A stretch of 36,155 bases of DNA. Source: a virus. A model generated the notes under the pieces. That model was not told where the DNA came from. It was given only the letters and a program-made list of their open reading frames with translations, and ran no database searches. The position numbers were made by a program, and so were the translations under genes. The stretch is from the IMG/VR virus record IMGVR_UViG_3300021559_000020, positions 1 through 36,155 of that record; one strand, written 5' to 3'. Shown here in pieces: positions 19,829-25,566 of this stretch (the first letter of the stretch is position 1; the number at the start of each line of letters is the position of its first letter).

Positions 19829-19867
19829 CTAAGCGGGGTACGGGAGTTGCACCCGTACGCCGCTTAG
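19829..19867 (-). ncRNA. Long intercistronic RNA hairpin
   Basis: The arms 19829-19844 and 19852-19867 pair over 16 positions with one mismatch (19837/19859) and a 7-base loop. It lies between the stop of the gene at 19883-20101 and the start of the Cys-rich gene. It is more stable than most terminators here. No U-tract follows; the next gene's binding site begins about 15 bases later. It could be an attenuator, RNA processing site or terminator. It is not a tRNA. Confidence 0.5.
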
Positions 19868-19882
19868 ATGCGGGATCACCAC

Positions 19883-20101
19883 CTAGTTTGAGTTGAAGTT
19901 GGCGCGGCACTGCGCAAACTCCGGGGCCGTGGTTGTGGTCGCATCGCAGTGACCGTCCACAAATCCATCGTTGTAGCTGGTGACGGACGGCGCGTACTTC
20001 GGTTGGTCGGCGTGCCGCTGACCGGTCGCCCCGGTCAGCATCCCGATGCCGAACGCTGCCGCGATGACCAGAGTCAGCAGCGCGGCTTTCCAGCGGCTCA
20101 C
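19883..20101 (-). CDS. Small secreted or membrane-anchored protein
   Basis: The protein has 72 residues from GTG 20101, which overlaps the preceding stop (GTGA). The basic start (SRWK) and a hydrophobic segment (AALLTLVIAAAFGIGMLTG, about residues 6-24) act as signal or anchor. The exported part is polar with two Cys (GHCDATTT, QCRANF) that could form a disulfide. The function is unknown. Confidence 0.6.
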   Translation of the reverse strand: MSRWKAALLTLVIAAAFGIGMLTGATGQRHADQPKYAPSVTSYNDGFVDGHCDATTTTAPEFAQCRANFNSN

Positions 20102-20466
20102 CGGACCACCCTTCCGCCCCAGAGCTTGACGTGCTCTGCGATGGCTACGTGGATCTTGTTTTGGTGAGCGGTCGTGGTCGCGCTGTAGTGCTCATCCGGC
20201 ACGTACCAAACGTCGGCGTCCGAGTAGTGGGATAGCCATGCGATAGGCGTCTCGTATGACCAGATCACGTACACGGCGAACATGAGCGGGACGGCGTACT
20301 TGCTGTCCAGCCGACCGAAGGTCAGCGGGAAGTCATCGGCAGTGACGGGGCCACCGCTGAGTGCGCCGCATGTACGGAAAGGCTTGCCCGCTGCGATCAC
20401 ATCGCGGTACTCCCACCACCCGGCCTTGCGGCCTGACCTGGCATTGAGGTGGATAACCTTACCCAT
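20098..20466 (-). CDS. Unknown protein, first gene of the minus arm
   Basis: The protein has 122 residues from ATG 20466, with GGAGATGATCATC upstream; an in-frame extension is possible through nearby ATGs. The C-terminal 70 residues (YAVPLMFAVYVIWSYETPIAW, in parts; WYVPDEHYSATTTAHQNKI) follow a pattern I associate with small actinophage proteins, where a condition-dependent YS-TT-HQ strand ends the domain. No function can be assigned. It is the first gene transcribed from the divergent region. Confidence 0.6.
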   Translation of the reverse strand: MGKVIHLNARSGRKAGWWEYRDVIAAGKPFRTCGALSGGPVTADDFPLTFGRLDSKYAVPLMFAVYVIWSYETPIAWLSHYSDADVWYVPDEHYSATTTAHQNKIHVAIAEHVKLWGGRVVR

Positions 20467-20488
20467 GATGATCATCTCCATGATCAAA

Positions 20489-20509
20489 CGTGCCGGGAGA
20501 TCCGGCACG
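20489..20509 (-). promoter_or_regulatory. Hairpin in the leader of the minus arm
   Basis: CGTGCCGG (20489-20496) and CCGGCACG (20502-20509) form a perfect 8-bp stem with a 5-base loop, 23 bases before ATG 20466. So close to the start, it may be an operator or a structure controlling translation. A terminator is less likely here. Confidence 0.5.
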
Positions 20510-20783
20510 CATGACCAAGTCCCGTACTACGCGCGCAAGATGGGTGCTAGATACACGGCCGACTACCGGGCCGCTGTCTAGTGCCGGGACCTTCCGTCAG
20601 TCCGTGGCAGGGCATTGATCGTTGGGGGAGTGCCGGAATCAAGATCATTACAACGTCGCCAGGACGTAGACCGGATCACCCTTTCAGCCGTCGGACGTAG
20701 TCCGCTCATGGGGAGGTTCCTCCCATGCGATGCGCCGGACAGCGTGTGTCGTCTGTCGGTACGCGTCCCTGTTGGTCGGGTCG

Positions 20784-20828
20784 CCCCGCCATCCTCGGCG
20801 GGAGTGCTGCCCTGCCATCGCTGGCGGG
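20784..20828. repeat. Two tandem palindromic repeats
   Basis: Unit 1 (20784-20802, CCCCGCCATCCTCGGCGGG) and unit 2 (20810-20828, CCCTGCCATCGCTGGCGGG) match at 15 of 19 positions and are each partly palindromic around the middle. They are spaced 26 bp apart. Paired operator sites for a dimeric regulator are the simplest reading. Confidence 0.55.
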
Positions 20829-20954
20829 TGGGGTGAAGTGATCAAGTAGCGGTTACGCTGTCCTGCACTCCCTGGCCTACGCGTGCGTGGGCAGCGTGTC
20901 AACCCGTATCGGCGTGGCTTTGCCAAGACTTGACCAAACCAATCTGGAGAGATC

Positions 20955-21110
20955 ATGGAAACCGAAGGTCAGACGCCCGACCCCGAACCCGCCGCCCCGG
21001 AACAGAAAGACCCCGTCTGGCGCTCCCACACAGCCGTCATCGCCCTACTGGAAGGCCACTGGTACGGCACTACCGGGGTACGTCCCACAGACCAGCACAA
21101 GGCAGCGTGA
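20955..21110 (+). CDS. Small protein before terminase small subunit
   Basis: The protein has 51 residues from ATG 20955 with GGAGAGATC upstream. It has an acidic, Pro-rich start (PDPEPAAPEQKD), then an ordered segment (SHTAVIALLEGHWYGTTGV). It is the first late gene of the plus arm. The function is unknown. Confidence 0.6.
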   Translation: METEGQTPDPEPAAPEQKDPVWRSHTAVIALLEGHWYGTTGVRPTDQHKAA

Positions 21111-21114
21111 GGCG

Positions 21115-21768
21115 ATGTCGCTCTGCCTCACATGCCGCGCCTACCGGGCCGGGGCCGGAGAGAAGTGCAAGAGGCTGTGCACCGGACACGGCAAGAGAAC
21201 AGGCAAGCCCTGCGAGAAGCACGCACTCAAGGGCGGAACAGTGTGCTGGACACACGGAGGCGCAGCCGGACAGGTCAAGCGCAAAGCCCAGGAACGCGAA
21301 GCCCTGCGCAAGGCACGAGAGGCCGCCAATCGCGAGGCGAATCGACTCATTGCGCGCGGCGAGCATGTACCTATTGGAGATCCTTTTGACGCGCTGCTGG
21401 GCGTGGCTGCGGAGATGGTTTGGATCAAGGATGTGCTGGGCCGCAAGGTGCAGGCACTGGATGAGCTGCGGTACCGCACTGACAGTGAGCAGACCCGCGC
21501 CGAGCTGACTGTGTACACCCACCTGCTAGACCAGTGCGCCAGGGTCCTGACCAGCATCAACAAGCTGGGCCTAGATGATAGGAGGGTGCGCGTACAGGAA
21601 GCGCAGGTGGCCTTGTTGAGTGCCACCGTGGCCGCTGCACTGCGGGCCGCTGGCTTGGATGGTGCTCCCCTGGCCGCCGCGCAGCGGGAGGTCGCCAGGC
21701 GGCTGAGAGCCCACGTCGGGACCTCCCCACTGGGGGAACTGCCGCCGCCCGGAGGGCCCGCCCGGTAG
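21115..21768 (+). CDS. terS: Terminase small subunit-like protein
   Basis: The protein has 217 residues from ATG 21115, four bases after the previous stop. The start carries Cys/His pairs (CLTCRAY, CKRLCTGHG) and the signature KPCEKHALKGGTVCWTHGG followed by QVKRKAQER. Then come a long helix (ALRKAREAANREANR) and PFDALLGVAAEMVWIKD, AELTVYTHLLDQCARVLTSINKLGLDD, and a C-terminal helix with REVARRLRAH. This plan is shared with actinophage proteins annotated as terminase small subunits. The large subunit lies 3.9 kb downstream, with many small genes inserted between. It would recognise DNA and load the packaging motor. Confidence 0.65.
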   Translation: MSLCLTCRAYRAGAGEKCKRLCTGHGKRTGKPCEKHALKGGTVCWTHGGAAGQVKRKAQEREALRKAREAANREANRLIARGEHVPIGDPFDALLGVAAEMVWIKDVLGRKVQALDELRYRTDSEQTRAELTVYTHLLDQCARVLTSINKLGLDDRRVRVQEAQVALLSATVAAALRAAGLDGAPLAAAQREVARRLRAHVGTSPLGELPPPGGPAR

Positions 21769-21867
21769 CCCTCCCGGCCGTCCCCGACGGGCTTCCCGAC
21801 GGGACTCCGGCGATGGGCTGGGCTTGGCTTCCGCGCGAATTTCCCCGCCCAAAAAATTCCGCAGTAG

Positions 21868-21895
21868 GCACATGTGCATCCCACATGCCATGTGG
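21868..21895. promoter_or_regulatory. Two adjacent palindromes, candidate operators for the RHH gene
   Basis: GCACATGTGC (21868-21877) is a perfect palindrome and CCACATG-C-CATGTGG (21881-21895) a near-perfect one. Both share the CACATG core and are 13 bp apart by start. They stand 65-90 bases upstream of a ribbon-helix-helix gene. RHH proteins bind such paired sites and often control their own gene. Confidence 0.6.
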
Positions 21896-21899
21896 AACC

Positions 21900-21960
21900 C
21901 ATTCGGAATAGGTCAGGCGTACACGTGGACTAGGCGTGTATGTGTGGTACATTTCGGGGC
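21900..21960 (+). promoter_or_regulatory. Possible promoter before the RHH gene
   Basis: TGGACT (around 21926) and TACATT (around 21949) are separated by about 16-17 bases and end shortly before ATG 21961. The region is more AT-rich than its surroundings. Two imperfect GCGT-A/G-T-A motifs overlap it. The untranslated leader would be very short. This is a weak prediction. Confidence 0.35.
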
Positions 21961-22458
21961 ATGGCTAAGACGACGACGGTGTACCTGTCCACCGAGCAGG
22001 TGGAGGCGATGGAGCGGCTGGACGTGCGGCTGGCGGACGTGATCCGGGCCGGGTTCCAGGTGCTGGAGCTGATCGGGCCGCAGGGACCTCTGCGGGCCTC
22101 GGTGCAGGCGGCGGTCGACTCGGTGCGGACCGTCCCGGATTCCGATCCGTGGGAGGCGACGGCGGCCACGTCGAACGACGCAAGGGTGCTGTCGTTCGAC
22201 ACCGAGCCGATGCCGGAGGTGGTCCGCTCCGCCAGGTACAACGCCGACGGCACGATCACCGTGGATCGGCGCGATAAGGGCTACTCCATCGGGATCAAGA
22301 ACGGCATCCGCGAGAAGCGGGACGGCCAGAACTTGGTCACCGGCGGCACCGTCGAGGAGGTCAGCTACGTCGACCGCCCGTGCCCGCATCCTGCGGGCCG
22401 GGTACTCAAGGGGTTCTGTGGCGCTTGCGGCAGTCCCGTGACGAAAGGCAAGAAGTGA
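21961..22458 (+). CDS. Ribbon-helix-helix/zinc-ribbon protein carrying an inserted prohead-protease segment
   Basis: The protein has 165 residues from ATG 21961. Residues 1-38 form a ribbon-helix-helix (KTTTVYLSTEQVEAMERL, then VRLADVIRAGFQVLEL), a DNA-binding type. Residues 39-100 are a linker. Residues 106-141 (KGYSIGI to VDRPC) are nearly identical to residues 101-136 of the prohead protease at 29086, with 102 of 108 bases identical and the first 58 exact. After that comes CPHPAGRVLKGFCGACGSP, a zinc ribbon. The inserted piece carries the counterparts of Ser104 and Glu128 but not His62, so it should not be a working protease. Without the insert, the linker would lead straight into the zinc ribbon. 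The gene is probably a regulator, with palindromic candidate operators upstream. Confidence 0.75.
   Translation: MAKTTTVYLSTEQVEAMERLDVRLADVIRAGFQVLELIGPQGPLRASVQAAVDSVRTVPDSDPWEATAATSNDARVLSFDTEPMPEVVRSARYNADGTITVDRRDKGYSIGIKNGIREKRDGQNLVTGGTVEEVSYVDRPCPHPAGRVLKGFCGACGSPVTKGKK
22276..22383 (+). repeat. Copy of prohead protease segment (copy in the RHH gene)
   Basis: These 108 bases match 29386-29493 in the same orientation and in the same reading frame. Bases 22276-22333 are identical to 29386-29443; the remaining 50 differ at 6 positions. No transposase or terminal repeats flank it. Confidence 0.9.
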
Positions 22459-22682
22459 TCACAGCGAAGGTGTTCCTGTCCGGCAAGGAGGAGACGAGGT
22501 ACGTGGCGGCGGGGCCGACCAACGTCAAGCTTTCCTTCTCGGCGAACCACTGTCCCGAGAACCTCGCCTGGTCTCAGGCGACTCCGTGGGTCAACTTCCA
22601 GATGGCAGTGACCGAGGCCGTGGCGGAGCACTTCGTGCTCGGCGGCAAGTACACCCTGACGTTCGAGCAGGAGGAGTCGTGA
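22455..22682 (+). CDS. Unknown small protein
   Basis: The protein has 75 residues from GTG 22455 (GTGA overlap). It is strand-rich (ITAKVFLSGKEETRYVAAG, VKLSFSANHC, KYTLTFEQEES) with one helix (VTEAVAEHFVLGG). It is a compact alpha/beta protein of unknown role, coupled to the RHH gene and to the next. Confidence 0.6.
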   Translation: MITAKVFLSGKEETRYVAAGPTNVKLSFSANHCPENLAWSQATPWVNFQMAVTEAVAEHFVLGGKYTLTFEQEES

Positions 22683-22927
22683 AGGCCAAGGCAGTGGAAC
22701 GCAATGAGACGCCGTACAGCCTGACGGTGGTGCTGCCAGTCGGCAAGTTCCAGGAACTCGCCGATTCGATCGAAGAAGCGAAGCGGCACACGGGCAAAGC
22801 CGCGAAGACCCGCAGGCTCGCTCTGCGGCTGGCGGTAGAGCTGGCGGGACATACCAGGTCTGGGTCCGACCAGACGATCGTCGTGGCCCAGAAGTTCGAG
22901 AAGTACCTGAGAGGCGATGAGGAGTGA
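22679..22927 (+). CDS. Unknown small basic protein
   Basis: The protein has 82 residues from GTG 22679. A strand (YSLTVVLPVGKFQELAD) is followed by a basic helical region (EEAKRHTGKAAKTRRLALRLAVEL) and a final helix. No motif is recognised. It is coupled by TGATG to the next gene. Confidence 0.6.
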   Translation: MKAKAVERNETPYSLTVVLPVGKFQELADSIEEAKRHTGKAAKTRRLALRLAVELAGHTRSGSDQTIVVAQKFEKYLRGDEE

Positions 22928-23070
22928 TGGGCGGAGCTGTGTTCGTGGTGGTGATCCTGGGCGCGATGCTTCTGGCGCTGGTCCTGCGGATCGTGGCCGA
23001 TCTGTGGACGGCGGCGGCGGCCAGGAAGGTCACGAAGACGATCAGGGACGCTGAGCGGAGGAACCGCTGA
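22927..23070 (+). CDS. 47-residue single-span membrane protein
   Basis: ATG 22927 lies within TGATG. The hydrophobic start (VFVVVILGAMLLALVLRIV, about residues 5-23) is followed by a basic tail (RKVTKTIRDAERRNR), predicting N-out, C-in topology. It is the first of a cluster of very small coupled proteins. Confidence 0.65.
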   Translation: MGGAVFVVVILGAMLLALVLRIVADLWTAAAARKVTKTIRDAERRNR

Positions 23071-23234
23071 TGTGGGGCCACTACACGCAGCCGACCGATC
23101 CCGAGCCCCCGGTGATGAAGGAATGTCCCGAGTGCGGGGGGTACGGCGGCTGCGGCCCGGACTGCTCCGCAGCGTGCTGTCCCGCCTGCTGGATGTGCAA
23201 CGGGACCGGCGAGGTACCCCGTGATCTGGTCTGA
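23070..23234 (+). CDS. 54-residue Cys-rich protein, DnaJ-like zinc knuckles
   Basis: ATG 23070 overlaps the previous stop (TGATG). Nine Cys include CPECGGYGG and CWMCNGTGE, close to the CxxCxGxG repeats of DnaJ-type zinc centres. A central CGPDC and CCPAC complete two possible sites. The function is unknown. Confidence 0.6.
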   Translation: MWGHYTQPTDPEPPVMKECPECGGYGGCGPDCSAACCPACWMCNGTGEVPRDLV

Positions 23235-23322
23235 CATCGGCGGCTTCGTAGCCGTGGCCGCGATGATCCTGGTTTTCGCCGCGCTGCTGTGCTTCCTGGT
23301 GTTCCGGGGTGGCAAGCGGTGA
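23221..23322 (+). CDS. 33-residue membrane peptide
   Basis: GTG 23221 lies inside the end of the Cys-rich gene. It has one span (VAVAAMILVFAALLCFLVF) and a basic end (RGGKR). Coupling by overlap on both sides supports translation. Confidence 0.5.
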   Translation: MIWSDIGGFVAVAAMILVFAALLCFLVFRGGKR

Positions 23323-23402
23323 CGGCCGATGTGATCCTGGGCGTCGCCATGGGCGGCGCGGTGTGGCTGTGGGGGTTCTACTGCGGAAGGCACTGGAGAT
23401 GA
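23319..23402 (+). CDS. 27-residue membrane peptide
   Basis: GTG 23319 overlaps the preceding stop (GTGA). A short hydrophobic stretch (VILGVAMGGAVWLWGFY) ends in CGRHWR. It is tiny and supported only by coupling and composition. Confidence 0.4.
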   Translation: MTADVILGVAMGGAVWLWGFYCGRHWR

Positions 23403-23488
23403 GCGATCCCGTCGGACTGATCATTGTCGGCATAGCCGTGATCATCGTGGGACTGGTCGTGTGGCTGGGCGACAAGGGGGACAGCTAG
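23399..23488 (+). CDS. 29-residue membrane peptide
   Basis: ATG 23399 overlaps the preceding stop (ATGA). It is almost wholly hydrophobic (LIIVGIAVIIVGLVVWL) with an acidic end (DKGDS). The stop TAG shares its last base with the next GTG. Confidence 0.5.
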   Translation: MSDPVGLIIVGIAVIIVGLVVWLGDKGDS

Positions 23489-23661
23489 TGAAGTGGCGAC
23501 GCGAGAGGCCGCCCGAAACCGTCATCTGGGCGACAGCAGTGGTGGTCAGCTACGACGAGTGCGGCTGCGTGACGATCGCAGCGGGCCAGCAGACGATTCG
23601 GCTGACGCGTGGAGATAAAGCCACGGTCACCATCAAGGCCCCGGCAGGAGAGATCAAGTGA
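23488..23661 (+). CDS. Small beta-rich protein
   Basis: The protein has 57 residues from GTG 23488 (TAGTG overlap). Strands VIWATAVVVSYDECGCVTIAA (in parts) and DKATVTIKAPAGEIK suggest a small beta barrel or hairpin. The function is unknown. Confidence 0.55.
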   Translation: MKWRRERPPETVIWATAVVVSYDECGCVTIAAGQQTIRLTRGDKATVTIKAPAGEIK

Positions 23662-23933
23662 GCGCCGAACGGGATCTGCGGGCCTTCGCGGTCGCGCTGG
23701 CGTGGATGCACGCACCGAAGCGCCGCCCGGCCACAAGCGAGTACAACGAGGGCACGTGGTTCGTCTCCACGTGCCCTACCTGCCGCCCGAACGAGGTCAA
23801 GGTGTGGATGGAGGGCGACGAGATCCCGATCTGCGAGATTTTCTGGACGGCGACCTCCAGCTACAAGATCATCCCCGTGAAGCAGTTGGACAAGTGGATG
23901 CGGCCACCGGCCCCCGTCAAGATCATGAAGTGA
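23658..23933 (+). CDS. Small protein with a CxxC motif
   Basis: The protein has 91 residues from GTG 23658 (GTGA overlap). It contains STCPTCRPNEVKVW and a further Cys (PICEIFW), and ends in a basic, Pro-containing tail. It may be a zinc ribbon of unknown role. Confidence 0.55.
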   Translation: MSAERDLRAFAVALAWMHAPKRRPATSEYNEGTWFVSTCPTCRPNEVKVWMEGDEIPICEIFWTATSSYKIIPVKQLDKWMRPPAPVKIMK

Positions 23934-23939
23934 GGCGAG

Positions 23940-24077
23940 ATGCGCGAGTGGCTGATCAAGTGGTTCTTTCGCTACATCTGCCTGATGATCTACGGCCGCC
24001 CCCGCGAGTGGGAGATGACCCGCGATGACTGGGTCAAGTTCTGCGCCGCGCCTCAGGGGGACATGGATGGCGGTTGA
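23940..24077 (+). CDS. 45-residue Trp-rich amphipathic peptide
   Basis: ATG 23940 is 6 bases after the previous stop, with GAGGCGAG just before it. The peptide has a membrane-prone start (WLIKWFFRYICLMIY), then a charged part (REWEMTRDDWVKF). It overlaps the next start by 11 bases. Confidence 0.5.
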   Translation: MREWLIKWFFRYICLMIYGRPREWEMTRDDWVKFCAAPQGDMDGG

Positions 24078-24309
24078 GTGGGAGCGCGAGGGCTTCTGTC
24101 CTGAGTGCCAGCGCATCGTGCCCGTGAACATGATCCTGCCGCTCTTTCCGGCCGAAGGCCCAGCCAAGCCGCGCCTGGCGCTGCACAAGGTGTACCTGAA
24201 CGCGGGAGGATCCATGAAGGACTGCTTGGGCAGCCGCATGACGCCCCGGCCCATTCCGGCGATGGGGACACCGCTGAGCCCGATACCCGAGGAGGAGTCC
24301 GATGGGTGA
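24067..24309 (+). CDS. Small protein with N-terminal CxxC
   Basis: The protein has 80 residues from ATG 24067. It has GFCPECQRIVPVNMI near the start and a Pro-rich end (MTPRPIPAMGTPLSPIPEEE). It resembles a truncated zinc ribbon with a flexible tail. The function is unknown. It is coupled to the next gene by an 8-base overlap. Confidence 0.55.
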   Translation: MAVEWEREGFCPECQRIVPVNMILPLFPAEGPAKPRLALHKVYLNAGGSMKDCLGSRMTPRPIPAMGTPLSPIPEEESDG

Positions 24310-24583
24310 CCTGCTCTACCGCGTCTTCGGCCTGGGAAACAGCGGCCCCTGGTACGGCATGTGGTCCGGCTTCGGCAGCTTCCTGCCGACTGTGGCGATG
24401 CTTGGGGCTACGCTTCTTGGGTTGCGCAAGTGGAACTGCCAGATGCATGGCTGCTGGAGACTCGGTCGCCATGAAGCCAAGCGGCAGGACGGGACCACGG
24501 TCCGGGTCTGCCGACACCACCACCCGAAAGGCCCTCTCGCGCCGGAGCATCTGGCTGAGGCGGGCCGGGAAGACAGCAGATGA
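24302..24583 (+). CDS. Membrane protein with C-terminal Cys/His tail
   Basis: The protein has 93 residues from ATG 24302. A Gly-rich aromatic start leads into a span (FLPTVAMLGATLLGL, about residues 31-46). After that come WNCQMHGCWRLGRH and VRVCRHHHP, a Cys/His pattern I recognise from other actinophage membrane proteins of unknown function. It lies right before the three-domain lysin and may belong to a lysis or envelope module. Confidence 0.65.
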   Translation: MGDLLYRVFGLGNSGPWYGMWSGFGSFLPTVAMLGATLLGLRKWNCQMHGCWRLGRHEAKRQDGTTVRVCRHHHPKGPLAPEHLAEAGREDSR

Positions 24584-25566
24584 CCGCCGCAGTCGACGTA
24601 ACTGTCCAGCCTGGGGACTGGCTCTCCAAGATCGCTCCGAAGTACAGCGAGACGTGGCAGCAGCTCTACCAGGACAACAAGTCGGTAGTGGGCTCCAACC
24701 CGAACCTGATCTTCCCCGGTCAGGTTCTCGTCGTTCACCCCGGCACCGGTTCGCACCGCGCCGCCGACTCGCCCGATGTGACGGTGCACCCCGCCGCAGG
24801 CAACGCGGCGGGGGGCACTACTTCGGGGACGAGCGCCGCGCAGGCTGCGGTTGCGTTCGCGAAGGCCCAGATCGGCAAGCCGTACCTGTACGGCGGTAAC
24901 GGCCCGGCCGCGTTCGACTGCTCCGGCCTGACCTCGCAGGCGTACCTGCACGCCGGGATCTCGATCCCGCGTACCGCCGACGAGCAGTGGAAGGGCCTGC
25001 CGCACGTCTCGCTGTCGGCGCTACATGTGGGGGACCTGATCGCCTTCGGCTACAACGCCGGGTACGCCGACCATGTCGCCATCTACGTCGGCGGCGGAAT
25101 GATCATCGACACTTCCACGCACCGGCCGAACGGCGGCGTGGCGGAGCAGTCGCTGGCCTCACGCTGGGCCGGTGGCTCTTGGCACCCGCTCGGGGGGATG
25201 CGGCCCTCCGGTGGTGTGCACGCCGCCGTCCAGGCCCCGCCGAAGAACACCTCCGCGCCGGTCATTCCGCCGATCGTGACGCTCGGCGGTATCCAGGGCA
25301 TCGCTCAGGGGATCTTCGGCTCGCAGTACTCCTGCGCGGCGAACATCATCCAGAACGAGTCCGGCTGGGATCCGAGGGCCACCAATCCGTCATCGGGCGC
25401 GTACGGCCTGCCGCAGGCGCTGCCGGGCAACAAGATGGCCAGCGCGGGCGCTGACTGGGCGACTAACCCGACCACGCAGCTCCGTTGGATGAAGTCGTAC
25501 GTCGACTCGGTGTACGGCGGGGCCTGTGCCGCATGGGCACACTGGCAGGGAGCGCAGAGCTACTGA
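24580..25566 (+). CDS. Three-domain peptidoglycan hydrolase: LysM, NlpC/P60, transglycosylase-like
   Basis: The protein has 328 residues from ATG 24580 (ATGA overlap). The LysM domain is at about 5-53 (VQPGDWLSKIAP to FPGQVLVV). NlpC/P60 is at about 86-205, with FDCSGL (Cys114), DHVAIYVG (His165) and a later polar residue completing the triad. The C-terminal domain (about 232-328) resembles a soluble lytic transglycosylase or lysozyme-like domain, with IIQNESGWDP (Glu260), NPSSGAYGLPQALP and NPTTQLRWMKSYV. The three parts would bind glycan, cut peptide stems and cut glycan strands. There is no signal peptide. It could be the main endolysin or a virion lysin. Its place just before terminase is unlike the lysis cassette at 185-2200. 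Confidence 0.85.
   Translation: MTAAVDVTVQPGDWLSKIAPKYSETWQQLYQDNKSVVGSNPNLIFPGQVLVVHPGTGSHRAADSPDVTVHPAAGNAAGGTTSGTSAAQAAVAFAKAQIGKPYLYGGNGPAAFDCSGLTSQAYLHAGISIPRTADEQWKGLPHVSLSALHVGDLIAFGYNAGYADHVAIYVGGGMIIDTSTHRPNGGVAEQSLASRWAGGSWHPLGGMRPSGGVHAAVQAPPKNTSAPVIPPIVTLGGIQGIAQGIFGSQYSCAANIIQNESGWDPRATNPSSGAYGLPQALPGNKMASAGADWATNPTTQLRWMKSYVDSVYGGACAAWAHWQGAQSY

Larger units (their letters stand above)
20467..20954. promoter_or_regulatory. Divergent intergenic region with several palindromes
   Basis: The 488 bases between the minus arm and the late plus genes hold no convincing gene. They must contain promoters for both directions, but I cannot fix -35/-10 boxes with confidence. Visible structures are a hairpin at 20489-20509, an imperfect palindrome CATGGGGAGG/TCCTCCCATG at 20707-20727, and a pair of 19-base palindromic repeats at 20784-20828. 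The late side ends in TGGAGAGATC before ATG 20955. Confidence 0.6.

Noticed and set aside
19829-19867. Possible tRNA because of a stem with the loop TGCAACT
   Set aside because: No acceptor, D or anticodon arms can be drawn around it, and the 15 paired positions form one continuous hairpin.
20459-20512. A 17-codon frame in the leader of the minus arm ending over the start of the gene at 20466
   Set aside because: It is too short, has no clear binding site, and its sequence is explained by the hairpin and repeated TGATCA motifs.
22365-23393. A 342-codon open frame on the minus strand across the tiny-gene cluster
   Set aside because: It is Arg/Ser/Pro-rich without motifs. The plus-strand small genes have regular overlaps, membrane spans and Cys motifs.
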